From: Solirubrobacteraceae bacterium
Lineage (GTDB): Bacteria; Actinomycetota; Thermoleophilia; Solirubrobacterales; Solirubrobacteraceae
Direction: 5' to 3'
Length of the DNA stretch: 34,692 nt
Assembly: GCA_017882375.1 (NCBI GenBank)
Contig: JADGPP010000032.1
Coordinates: forward strand, 1-34,692
The notes under the pieces are model-generated. The model saw only the letters and a list, made by a program, of their open reading frames with translations, was not told the DNA's origin and ran no database searches. Shown piece by piece: positions 27,326-34,692 of this stretch. Positions within the stretch are counted from its first letter, which is position 1, and each line of letters opens with the position of its first letter. Both the position numbers and the translations under genes were made by a program.

Positions 27326-29674
27326 TCAGCGGCGGCTGACCGGCGCGTACTCGGCCATCAGCTTGCGTTCGGAGCCGTCGCCGGCGAAGCGCACGACGAT
27401 CACCCCGTCGGGCTCCACACCCGTCACCACACCCTCGCCGAAGGCCGCATGCACGACGTCCTCGCCGAGGCGGAACGCGCTCGCCACCGCCGCCTGCGAG
27501 CCGCCGGAGCTCGCCCACTCGCCCGACGGGGAGCTGCGCGGGGCCAGCGGCCGCGCGCCGCGCCCCACACCCGCCGTGATCGCACCGCCGAGCCGGCCCG
27601 CGCGCAGACGGTCGCTCGGCTGCAGCTCGTCGAGCAGCTCCGCCGGAATCTCATTCAGGAAGCGGCTGCGCAGGCCCGACGTCTGCGCGCCGAACACCGC
27701 GCGGCGCATCGCGCAGGTGAGATAGAGCTCGCGCATCGCGCGCGTGACGCCGACGTAGAACAGCCGCCGCTCCTCCTCCAGCCCGCCCTCGTCGAGCGCG
27801 CGCGAGTGAGGGAATACCCCCTCCTCGCAGCCGGCGATGAACACGATCGGATACTCCAGCCCCTTTGCGTTGTGCACCGTCATCAGCGTGACCAGGCCCT
27901 CGTCGTCGCTGCGCGAGTCGGCGTCGGCGACCAGCGAGACCTCCTGCAGGAAGACGTCCAGCGTGTCGTTCTCGGGCTCGGCCGCGGCATCGAACTCGCG
28001 CCCGACCTCGACCAGCTGCTCGAGGTTCTCGAGCCGTCCCTGCGCCTCGATCGTGCGCTCGGCCTCCAGCGCCTCGATGTAGCCGCTCTGCGCGAGCATC
28101 GCCTCCAGCAGATCGCCGACCGGCACCGCGCGCGAGCCCGCCGGCGGCTCGTCCTCGCGATCGGCCGTGCCGTCGTCGGTCGCCGTGCCCGCCAGTACGC
28201 GCAGCTCGGCCATCGTGTCCATGAAGCGCCCCAGCGCCTTGATCGCCGCCGTGCCCAGGCCCGGCACCTGCTCCGGCGCCGCCGCCGCCTGCCACACCGA
28301 GATGTCCGCCGCGTCGGCGTGCGCGAGGACGCGCGCCAGCGACGTCTGCCCAAGTCCCCGGCGCGGGGAGTTCGCGATCCGCCCGAAGCTGACGACGTCG
28401 TATGGGTTGGCCAGGAACTGCAGGTAGGCGATCGCGTCTCTGATCTCCGCGCGCTCGTAGAACTTCGTCCCGCCGATCACCTGATAGGCGATCTCGCGAC
28501 GCACCAGCGTGTCCTCGATCACGCGCGACATCGCGTTCGTGCGGTACAGCACCGCGATCTCCGAGCGCGATGCGCCCTCGTCGACCAGCCGCTCGATCTC
28601 CCCCACCACCAGGCGCGCCTCCGCGTGCTCGTCGCCGAGCGCGCGCAGGTGGATCTGGTCCCCTTGGCCGAGCTCGCTCCACAGGCGCTTGGCGATGCCG
28701 CCGCGGTTGTTGGCGATCACCGCGTTGGCCGCGCGCAGGATCGTCTCCGTCGAGCGGTAGTTCTGCTCGAGCTTGACCACGCGCGCGTCGGGGAAGTCGT
28801 CCTGGAAGTCCAAGATATTTTTGATGTCGGCGGATCGGAAGCTGTAGATGCTCTGCGAATCGTCGCCGACCACGGCAAGATTGCGGTGCCCGGGGATACT
28901 CGTGCGGTCCCCTCGGGCCGGGTCCAGACGCCCGCCGCCGACGAGCAGCTGTAGCATCCGGTACTGCGCGTAGTTGGTGTCCTGGTACTCGTCGACGAGC
29001 ACGTGGCGGAAGGCCAGCGAATAGCGCTCGCGGACGTCCTCGAACAGCTCCAGCAGGTTGACCGTGCGAAACAGCAGGTCGTCGAAGTCCATCGCGTTGG
29101 CGCGATGCAGGTCGCGCTCGTAGAGCCCGTAGACGTCCGCGAGCATCTCCTCGAACGGCGAGCCGACCGCGTCGCGCAGGTCCGATGCAGCACGCAGGCG
29201 GTTCTTCGCCGCGGAGATCTGGTTGTGGATGGCCGCCGGCGTGTAGCGCTTGGGATCGACGCCCACCGCATCGGCGCAGCGCTTGGTCAGGCGCCGAGCG
29301 TCGGCCTGGTCGTAGATCGTGAACCGGCGCGTGTAGCCGAGGCGCTCGGCCTCTGAGCGCAGGATGCGCGCGCACGCCGCGTGGAAGGTCATCAGCCACA
29401 TCCCGCGCGTGGCGCGACCCAGCAGCTGCCCCACGCGCCCGCTCATCTCCTTGGCCGCCTTGTTCGTGAACGTGATCGCGAGGATCTCGTTGGACTGCGC
29501 CTGGTCGGTGTAGATCAGATAGGCGATCCGGTGGGTCAGCACGCGAGTCTTGCCGCTGCCCGCGCCGGCGAGGATCAGCAGCGGTCCCTCGCCGTGCGTG
29601 ACCGCCTCGCGCTGGGGCTCGTTGAGGCCCTCCAGCAGCTCCTGCAGGTGCTCGGCATGGGGATTTACGACCAT
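27326..29674 (-). CDS. pcrA: UvrD/PcrA-type superfamily I DNA helicase
   Basis: A 3'-5' ATP-dependent helicase of DNA repair and replication-fork maintenance. The 782-aa protein has the Q-motif LNEPQREAV, Walker A GAGSGKT (37-43), motif Ia ITFTNKAAKEM, motif II VDEYQDTN, motif III VGDDSQSIYSFRSAD, motif IV LEQNYRST, motif V TVHNAKGLEYP and motif VI VGVTRAMREL. The C-terminal Tudor-like region (HAAFGEGVV ... DGSERKLM) is typical of PcrA and binds RNA polymerase in other species. A Gly/Ser/Arg-rich linker lies at about 690-730. ATG 29674 has TATGCT 6 nt upstream. UvrD1 and PcrA are hard to separate without alignment; I use pcrA because of the C-terminal domain. Confidence 0.94.
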   Translation of the reverse strand: MVVNPHAEHLQELLEGLNEPQREAVTHGEGPLLILAGAGSGKTRVLTHRIAYLIYTDQAQSNEILAITFTNKAAKEMSGRVGQLLGRATRGMWLMTFHAACARILRSEAERLGYTRRFTIYDQADARRLTKRCADAVGVDPKRYTPAAIHNQISAAKNRLRAASDLRDAVGSPFEEMLADVYGLYERDLHRANAMDFDDLLFRTVNLLELFEDVRERYSLAFRHVLVDEYQDTNYAQYRMLQLLVGGGRLDPARGDRTSIPGHRNLAVVGDDSQSIYSFRSADIKNILDFQDDFPDARVVKLEQNYRSTETILRAANAVIANNRGGIAKRLWSELGQGDQIHLRALGDEHAEARLVVGEIERLVDEGASRSEIAVLYRTNAMSRVIEDTLVRREIAYQVIGGTKFYERAEIRDAIAYLQFLANPYDVVSFGRIANSPRRGLGQTSLARVLAHADAADISVWQAAAAPEQVPGLGTAAIKALGRFMDTMAELRVLAGTATDDGTADREDEPPAGSRAVPVGDLLEAMLAQSGYIEALEAERTIEAQGRLENLEQLVEVGREFDAAAEPENDTLDVFLQEVSLVADADSRSDDEGLVTLMTVHNAKGLEYPIVFIAGCEEGVFPHSRALDEGGLEEERRLFYVGVTRAMRELYLTCAMRRAVFGAQTSGLRSRFLNEIPAELLDELQPSDRLRAGRLGGAITAGVGRGARPLAPRSSPSGEWASSGGSQAAVASAFRLGEDVVHAAFGEGVVTGVEPDGVIVVRFAGDGSERKLMAEYAPVSRR

Positions 29675-29680
29675 GCCCTC

Positions 29681-29686
29681 AGCATA
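29681..29686 (-). promoter_or_regulatory. Leaderless-type -10 for pcrA
   Basis: Minus-strand TATGCT ends 6 nt before the pcrA ATG, in the 60-nt gap downstream of cysE. No -35 is recognisable. Confidence 0.42.
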
Positions 29687-29734
29687 GGTGCGCGCTCGGC
29701 CGACGCGCCCGGCGGCACGGTCGATCCTCCGCCG

Positions 29735-30472
29735 TCAGCCTCCCGCCGGGTTGGGCCCCTTGACCGTGCGCAGCGGACGCACCTCGGCGACCGGCTCGGG
29801 ACTGTCCTCGGAGAGATCTGCGACCGTTCTTTCCAGCGCCCCGATGCGGCTGGCCAGGCCCTGGATCGCCTCGGCGATCGGATCGGGCAGATGGATCCAG
29901 TCGGCGTCCGGGCCCTCCGGGCGACGCCCTTCCACGCGCACCGGATGTCCGGGATTGCCGACGACCGTCGAGTTGGGCGGCACGTCGGTGATCACCACGC
30001 TGTTCGCGCCGATCTTCGCGCCGTGGCCGATCGTGATCGGGCCGAGCAGCTTCGCGCCCGAGCCGATCGTCACGTTGTCCTGGACCGTCGGGTGGCGCTT
30101 GCCCGTGGCAAAGCCCGTGCCCCCCAGCGTGACGCCCTGATACAGCGTCACGTCGTCGCCGATGTCCGCCGTCTCGCCGATCACCACGCCCGTGCCGTGG
30201 TCGATGAACAGCCCGCCGCCAATGCGCGCGGCCGGATGGATCTCGATCCCGGTCAGCATGCGCGTGAGCATCGAGATCAAGCGCGGCAGCAGCGCCACCC
30301 CGGCGGCGTCCAGTGCGTGGGCGACGCGGTGGGCCAGCAGCGCATGGATCCCCGGCCACGTCGTGAGGATCTCCAGCTGCCCCACTTCGCGCGCGGCCGG
30401 GTCGCGCGTGCGCGCGGCCTGAATGTCGCAACGCAGCTCCTTGACCACCCGCGCGAGCTCGAAGCCGACCAT
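29735..30472 (-). CDS. cysE: Serine O-acetyltransferase
   Basis: CysE acetylates serine with acetyl-CoA, giving O-acetylserine for CysK. The 245-aa protein has a helical N-terminal part ([16 protein letters not shown]) and a left-handed beta-helix: H79 ([10 protein letters not shown]), D91-H92 ([14 protein letters not shown]) as catalytic pair, then [10 protein letters not shown] and [24 protein letters not shown]-terminal extension of about 50 residues runs beyond the beta-helix. I place the start at ATG 30472, not the TTG two codons upstream, because TACGCT (30479-30484) ends 6 nt before it. It follows cysK by 43 nt. Confidence 0.94.
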   Translation of the reverse strand: MVGFELARVVKELRCDIQAARTRDPAAREVGQLEILTTWPGIHALLAHRVAHALDAAGVALLPRLISMLTRMLTGIEIHPAARIGGGLFIDHGTGVVIGETADIGDDVTLYQGVTLGGTGFATGKRHPTVQDNVTIGSGAKLLGPITIGHGAKIGANSVVITDVPPNSTVVGNPGHPVRVEGRRPEGPDADWIHLPDPIAEAIQGLASRIGALERTVADLSEDSPEPVAEVRPLRTVKGPNPAGG

Positions 30473-30478
30473 CTGCAA

Positions 30479-30484
30479 AGCGTA
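30479..30484 (-). promoter_or_regulatory. Leaderless-type -10 for cysE
   Basis: Minus-strand TACGCT ends 6 nt before ATG 30472. It implies that cysE has a start site separate from cysK although the genes are only 43 nt apart. Confidence 0.42.
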
Positions 30485-30515
30485 GCCGAGATAGTTGACC
30501 GTGCAGCGACTTCTT

Positions 30516-31457
30516 CTAGGGTGCGAAAAAAGCCTGTGAGACGTAGCGCTCGCCGGAGTCGGGCATGATCACGACCATCCGCTGGCCCTTGGACTCCGGG
30601 CGTGCCGCGACCTGCAGCGCGGCCCACAGCGCGGCGCCGCAGGAGATGCCCGCGAGCAGGCCCATGCGTTTTGCGCACGTCCACGCGGTTTGGATCGCGT
30701 CGTCGTCGGACACGGCGATCACCTCGTCGAGCAGCTCGCGGTTGAGCACCGGCGGGACGAAGCCCGCGCCGATCCCCTGGATCCGATGCGGGCCTGGCTG
30801 TCCGCCCGAGAGTACCGCTGAGCCTCGCGGCTCGACCGCGACGATGCGCAGATTGGGGTTGCGCTCGCGCAGGTACTCGCCGACACCCGTGATCGTCCCA
30901 CCGGTGCCCACGCCGGCGACGAGCACGTCCACGCGACCGTCCAGCGCGCGCTCGATCTCCGGGCCGGTGCGTTTGCGATGCGCCTCGGGGTTCGCCGGGT
31001 TGGTGAACTGGTCGGGCAGGAACACGTCGTCGTCGCTGGCCAGCGCGCGCGCTGCGTCGACCGCCTCTGACATGCCGCCCAGCGACTCCGTCACCTCCAC
31101 GCGCGCCCCGTACAGGCGCAGCAGGCTCTCGCGCTCGCGGCTCATCCCCTGCGGCAGCGTGAGCACCAGCTCATAGCCCTTCGCCGCACACACGAACGCC
31201 AGCGCGATCCCCGTGTTGCCGCTGGTCGCCTCGACGATCGTCGTGCGCCCCGGCTCGATCCGTCCTTCGGCCTCCGCCGCCTCGATCATCGCCACGCCGA
31301 TGCGGTCCTTGACGCTGCCGCCCGGGTTAAACGACTCCAGCTTGGCGAACAGCTGCACGCCGTTATCGGCCGCCGGCGTTCGGGCGAGCATCGCCACGAG
31401 CTCCACCAGCGGCGAGTCCCCGACAAGCTCTGCAATGTTGATCGGGATTCGGGCCAT
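30516..31457 (-). CDS. cysK: Cysteine synthase (O-acetylserine sulfhydrylase)
   Basis: CysK makes cysteine from O-acetylserine and sulfide. The 313-aa fold-type II PLP enzyme has the Schiff-base lysine K50 in [12 protein letters not shown], the substrate loop TSGNTGIA, the phosphate loop [10 protein letters not shown] and C-terminal PDSGERY. The start [20 protein letters not shown] is typical of CysK. ATG 31457 has TATTGT (31467-31472) 9 nt upstream. CysE lies just downstream, so the two-step serine-to-cysteine route is encoded together, and the enzymes form a complex in many bacteria. Cystathionine beta-synthase shares the fold but is usually longer. Confidence 0.95.
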   Translation of the reverse strand: MARIPINIAELVGDSPLVELVAMLARTPAADNGVQLFAKLESFNPGGSVKDRIGVAMIEAAEAEGRIEPGRTTIVEATSGNTGIALAFVCAAKGYELVLTLPQGMSRERESLLRLYGARVEVTESLGGMSEAVDAARALASDDDVFLPDQFTNPANPEAHRKRTGPEIERALDGRVDVLVAGVGTGGTITGVGEYLRERNPNLRIVAVEPRGSAVLSGGQPGPHRIQGIGAGFVPPVLNRELLDEVIAVSDDDAIQTAWTCAKRMGLLAGISCGAALWAALQVAARPESKGQRMVVIMPDSGERYVSQAFFAP

Positions 31458-31466
31458 AGGCCCACG

Positions 31467-31472
31467 ACAATA
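31467..31472 (-). promoter_or_regulatory. Candidate -10 for cysK
   Basis: Minus-strand TATTGT ends 9 nt before the cysK ATG, in the 50-nt gap after the surface-protein gene. It would leave a leader of only 1-3 nt. Confidence 0.38.
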
Positions 31473-31507
31473 GTGCAGCGTGCCCTTGCGCTACACCCGT
31501 CGGCGCG

Positions 31508-34306
31508 CTAGTGGCCGATGGTCGCCGCTTTGCGCGTTTTCTTCACGCTCAGGCGGACGCTCGCCGTCTTGCCCAGCTTGGGCACCGGGGTGGTTCTCAG
31601 CACGGCCAGGCTCGCGTTCAGTTTTCCGTGGCCGGCGACGAACAGCGTCTGACCCAGCTTGTTCAGCTTGATCTTCACCACCTGGCTCTTGCCCGGCGCG
31701 ATCGAGAAGCGTGCGCCGCCGATGCTCTTCATCTTGAAGCGCTTGCCTGTGAGCTTCTGCTTGTAACGCAGCGTCACCGTCCCGCGGCACTGCCCCGAGC
31801 CTGTCCGCAGGAGCCTGATCGCGGCGCTGGTGTGCAGCGCCACGACGACGTGCTTGCTGCGCAGCGAGACCCGGCAGGCCGCGCCGGCGGCTGCGGCGCT
31901 GGCGCCCAGCACTCCGCCGCTGGGCGATTGTGAGGTCTTCGGCGATTGCTGCGGGGGATCGGACGGACCTTTTTCTGTCGGTTCTTTTTCTTTGCCGTGG
32001 ACTTTCGTCGGCGATTCGAAGCGGAACCGGTCAGCCGTCGAGATCGCGCTCGTGCCGCTTGCCGTCTGCACCGTCACATCGACGACACCTTCCGACGATT
32101 GCGGTGTGACGACCCGGATTTCCGCAGCCGTTGCCACTTCGACGTCTCTCGCCGCCTTGGAACCGAACATGACGACGGGCGGGGCTTCTTCGGCTTCTTC
32201 CTGGTCGGGGAAGTTGCTGCCCGCGATCGTCACCGGCGTGCCGCCTTCGGTCGACCCGCGTCCCGGCATAACGTTGGCGATGGTCGGCGGTCCGACGAGG
32301 GCTTCCTTTGAGAACACCCACGCCGCCCCCGCTTTTTTGCCGTCGCGCGAGGCGCCCACGGCCGCGACTTCGCCGTCGCTCGACAGCGCGACGCTCGAGC
32401 CCAGCCACCCCTTGCCGATCGCTTCGGTCCCCCCCAGCGAGGCGCGCGGCATCCACGTTGCGCCCGAGCGCGTGAACCTGGTGGCCGATCCAAGGCCCGT
32501 GCGCGTGTGCGGGGCGCCGATCAGCGCCTCGCCACCGTCACCCGACACCGCGAGGCTGGCGCCGAAGTGCCCTCCGCCGACTTCCGGGCCCTGCAGCTTT
32601 GCTCCCAGCTGGCTGAAGGTCGAGCCCGAGCGCGAGAACGTCCAGACCGCGCCGCGCTCTTCACCGTCGTCCTGGGCTCCGATCAGCGCCGTGGCGCCGT
32701 CGGCCGAGAGCGCCACCGTCCGGCCGAAGTGACTGTTTTCGGGGCTCTCGCCTTCCCCCGTCAGCTTGCTTGCCTGCTGGGTCCACGCCGCTTCGTTGCG
32801 CGTGAACGTCCACGCCGCCCCGGTGGAGTGCGAGTCGCCCGGCCCACCGACCAGCGCGGTGCTCCCATCGCCCGACAGCGCGACGCTGCGACCGAAGTGA
32901 GCCAGCGTGCTCGCTTCGGAGTCCAGCAGCGCGAGCTGGCGCGTGCAGGCGGAGCCTGAGCAGGTGAAGACCCACGCCCCGCCGCGACCGCTCACCGCCG
33001 ACGGAACCCCGACCAGCGCCAGGCTGCCGTCGGCCGACAGCGCGACGCTCTTGCCGAAGCGGCCTTCGTTGCCCTCGCCGGCCCCGGTCAGCGCTGGACC
33101 TCTCGACCATTCCTGTCCCGAGCGGGTGAACACCCATGCCGTTCCCGCCGTCGACGTCGCCGAGGGATCGCCGATCAACGCCGTGTTGCCGTCCGCCGAC
33201 AGCGCCACGCTGCTGCCGAACGCGCATTCGCCGGCTTCGTCGATCGATTCTTCAGCGCATTCTTCGCCGCTGGGTTCTTCGACGGGCGCAGGGGCTGTGA
33301 GCGGCGCTTCACCTTGTTTCGTCCATTCCCCGCCAGAGCGCGCGAACACCCACACGGCGCCCCGCGATGCGTTGGCGCGTGGCGCGCCGATCAGCAGCGT
33401 GCTGCCGTCCGCCGACAGCGCCGCGCTCGCGCCGAAGCGCGCTTCTTCTTGTCCTCCGACGAGCTTGGCGCCTTTCTGGATCAGCGGGTCGATCGCCAGC
33501 GGATAGCGCGCGCCGGTCGCGTCCACGTGGAGCAGAAGCCTCCCGGTCGCCAGCCCGAGCCAGCTGTGCAACCTGCGCCCCGAGGCATCTGTGGCGACGA
33601 GCGCACCGTAGCTGAGCGACGTTTGCGCGTGGCGCAGGAGGATGCTGCGAGCGTCGCGCGAAAGCGTCGCCCGGGCATTGCCCGAGAGCGACATCGTCAA
33701 TGTCAGCGGGCCGCTGTCAGCGCCGGCCGGCGAGCGCGAGATCGTGAACCCCTGCTCGATGCCCATCGGCCCGTTGCGGTACCACTCGCCGAGCTGCGGT
33801 CGGGCGTAGCTGACACGGTTGCCGTGCGCGGTCGGCGCGGATTGGCCGAGCGGCAGCGAAGACGAGTCCGAGCCGATCGCCCGCACGCTCATCTGCAGGC
33901 TGACGCTGCCAGCGGCGATCGCGACGCCGGAGCGATCGAAGCTGACCGTCAGGCCCTGGGCGCGGTTGGCGGTCTGAAAGCCGTCGCCCGACGGGATCGC
34001 ACGGAACGCCGCCATGCTCGCCGCAAGCTCGCCGGAGATCTGCGCCTGCGCGGCCAGCGGCAAGCTGCTCACAGCGGCGGAGTGCGCAAGCGCCTGTGCA
34101 TGTCCGAACGACCGCGTCGGCGACGGGCGACCCACCGCCGGGCCTCCAGGCGCGAGGATCACAGCCAGCGCGATCAGCGCCGAGGTCAGCGCAGCCAGCA
34201 GCAATGCGCGCCACGAAACCGTGGCGCCCATCGATCGGGGTCGCACCCATGCCCCTTCCATCGAGCGATCCGTCGCCTCAAGCGGACTCAGTGGTCCGAG
34301 ATCCAT
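31508..34306 (-). CDS. Surface protein with seven FG-GAP repeats and an IPT/TIG domain
   Basis: A 932-aa exported protein. A single hydrophobic segment (about 33-52) is the signal peptide or anchor; M16 or M26 would also be plausible starts. Residues 60-290 form a beta-rich region ending YPLAIDPLIQ. Seven FG-GAP-like repeats of about 54 residues begin at 291, 363, 417, 471, 527, 581 and 635, each with the pattern FGxSVALSADGxTALIGxP ... GAAWVFTRSG, together enough for one seven-bladed propeller. Repeat 1 has an 18-residue acidic insert with cysteines. An IPT/TIG domain (673-763), a charged Pro/Ser/Lys linker and a basic beta-rich C-terminal domain follow. The linker region (31930-32260) is less GC-rich. 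Role in adhesion or ligand binding is inference; no enzyme motif is seen. Confidence 0.85.
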   Translation of the reverse strand: MDLGPLSPLEATDRSMEGAWVRPRSMGATVSWRALLLAALTSALIALAVILAPGGPAVGRPSPTRSFGHAQALAHSAAVSSLPLAAQAQISGELAASMAAFRAIPSGDGFQTANRAQGLTVSFDRSGVAIAAGSVSLQMSVRAIGSDSSSLPLGQSAPTAHGNRVSYARPQLGEWYRNGPMGIEQGFTISRSPAGADSGPLTLTMSLSGNARATLSRDARSILLRHAQTSLSYGALVATDASGRRLHSWLGLATGRLLLHVDATGARYPLAIDPLIQKGAKLVGGQEEARFGASAALSADGSTLLIGAPRANASRGAVWVFARSGGEWTKQGEAPLTAPAPVEEPSGEECAEESIDEAGECAFGSSVALSADGNTALIGDPSATSTAGTAWVFTRSGQEWSRGPALTGAGEGNEGRFGKSVALSADGSLALVGVPSAVSGRGGAWVFTCSGSACTRQLALLDSEASTLAHFGRSVALSGDGSTALVGGPGDSHSTGAAWTFTRNEAAWTQQASKLTGEGESPENSHFGRTVALSADGATALIGAQDDGEERGAVWTFSRSGSTFSQLGAKLQGPEVGGGHFGASLAVSGDGGEALIGAPHTRTGLGSATRFTRSGATWMPRASLGGTEAIGKGWLGSSVALSSDGEVAAVGASRDGKKAGAAWVFSKEALVGPPTIANVMPGRGSTEGGTPVTIAGSNFPDQEEAEEAPPVVMFGSKAARDVEVATAAEIRVVTPQSSEGVVDVTVQTASGTSAISTADRFRFESPTKVHGKEKEPTEKGPSDPPQQSPKTSQSPSGGVLGASAAAAGAACRVSLRSKHVVVALHTSAAIRLLRTGSGQCRGTVTLRYKQKLTGKRFKMKSIGGARFSIAPGKSQVVKIKLNKLGQTLFVAGHGKLNASLAVLRTTPVPKLGKTASVRLSVKKTRKAATIGH

Positions 34307-34400
34307 TGCCCTCCGTAGTCGTGCGTTGCTCTAACGCCTGTACACCCGCCAAACCTGCCTATCTCCACGACGACGTAGTACCCACGCTGTCTCAAGAGGC

Positions 34401-34429
34401 AAAGTAAACGCAATCTGACGTGAAGTCAA
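34401..34429 (-). promoter_or_regulatory. Strong sigma-70-type promoter for the surface-protein gene
   Basis: On the minus strand TTGACT (34429-34424) and TACTTT (34406-34401) are exactly 17 bp apart. Transcription would begin near 34394, leaving an 88-nt leader with GGAGGG just before ATG 34306. This is the best -35/-10 pair in the window. Its -35 coincides with the edge of IS21-like sequence. Confidence 0.65.
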
Positions 34430-34692
34430 CGGACGTACCAGATCTTGGCCAGCGGTCCCACGGGGGCACTTTGGGACTGGTCAGATCTTGTGCACCGCCA
34501 ACAACGCGAGCGAGTCGCGGTTGCAGGTCGCCCGCCTCGCAGAGGACCTCTACGTAGACCGGCTGGCCGCGCTGAGCGTCGAGGCGGAAGTCCAGGACGC
34601 GGAGCGAGCAGCGCCGCAGTGGGAGTCCTCGCCCCCACTGCGGCCTGCTTTATCTGCCCGGGGTCAACTCGTTAGGTGCACTTGAACAATGT
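34424..34692. mobile_element. Possible right end of an IS21-family element (remnant)
   Basis: From 34425 the sequence reads GTCAACGGACG, resembling an IS21-type terminus (TGTC...), though the terminal bases differ. Internal repeats AGATCTTG-NN-CA-N-CG at 34440-34455 and 34483-34498 resemble the multiple terminal repeats of the family, and a GTCCCA/TGGGAC inverted pair lies between them (34455-34477). No istA or istB coding sequence is visible before the window ends. The assignment rests on remembered resemblance to IS21 ends and is tentative. Confidence 0.33.
34613..34655 (+). terminator. 11-bp hairpin followed by a T-rich tract
   Basis: GCCGCAGTGGG (34613-34623) and CCCACTGCGGC (34634-34644) pair perfectly around a 10-nt loop, then CTGCTTTATCT follows. 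It has the form of an intrinsic terminator on the + strand. The sequence upstream on that strand could encode a short helical peptide (34488-34685, TTG start), which I do not accept as a gene. Confidence 0.55.

Noticed and set aside
26606-28954. 782-codon open frame on the + strand antisense to pcrA and folD
   Set aside because: It mirrors the codon structure of the real genes, is full of Arg/His/Asp/Leu runs and shows no motif; a GC-rich shadow frame.
34488-34685. 65-codon + strand frame at the right edge
   Set aside because: TTG start without a ribosome-binding site, and it crosses the 34613-34644 hairpin. The helical-looking middle could be an old gene fragment, but this is not enough to call.

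Overview
This is a high-GC chromosomal segment (roughly 70% G+C in the coding parts), almost certainly from an actinobacterium. The best lineage guess is the Thermoleophilia/Solirubrobacterales. The reasons are the M. tuberculosis-like SerC, long-form SerA, a GatCAB amidotransferase, the classical menaquinone pathway, frequent GTG starts and leaderless-type start sites. Secreted proteins of a 'TPKGEF...' type and FG-GAP/IPT surface proteins also recall that group. The taxonomic call is inference. I see no rRNA, tRNA, CRISPR array or intact mobile element.

Layout, left to right. (1) 1-748: no convincing gene; several hairpins, a compound hairpin resembling a terminator at 445-483, and a decaying 55-bp tandem repeat that runs into the 3' end of serA. 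(2) 749-6319, all on the minus strand: serC-serA (coupled by ATGA) and ilvC, an unknown 198-aa protein and a Xi-class GST (coupled). (3) 6360-17984: a nearly complete menaquinone cluster made of short transcription units in alternating directions: menE + methyltransferase (-), menB-menA-menC (+), menH (-), menD (+), menF (-). A secreted protein and a parvulin-type lipoprotein foldase are interspersed. (4) 17989-20228: ilvB-ilvN, with menF 4 nt behind ilvN. The usual actinobacterial ilvBN-ilvC-serA series is therefore split by about 11.7 kb of quinone genes. (5) 20369-21503: three small membrane proteins (VIT-like, zinc ribbon, 58 aa). (6) 22018-25308: gatC-gatA-gatB. (7) 25355-29674: folD with two paralogous membrane proteins, then a PcrA/UvrD helicase. 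(8) 29735-31457: cysK and cysE. (9) 31508-34306: a 932-residue surface protein with a seven-repeat FG-GAP propeller. (10) 34424-34692: sequence resembling the right end of an IS21-family element.

Functionally the window supplies serine (SerC, SerA), cysteine (CysE, CysK), branched-chain amino acids (IlvB, IlvN, IlvC), one-carbon folate (FolD), Asn/Gln-tRNA amidation (GatCAB) and menaquinone (MenF-D-H-C-E-B-A plus a candidate MenG). No MenI thioesterase is present here.

The most interesting signals are regulatory. At least ten gene starts have a TANNNT hexamer ending 5-10 nt upstream of the start codon, the geometry of leaderless transcripts. At menE/menB one 10-bp palindrome (AGGCTAGCCT) provides both divergent -10 boxes, exactly symmetric about the two start codons, which are only 24 nt apart. 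At the right edge, a possible IS21-type end places a TTGACT -35 exactly 17 bp from a TACTTT -10 in front of the surface-protein gene.
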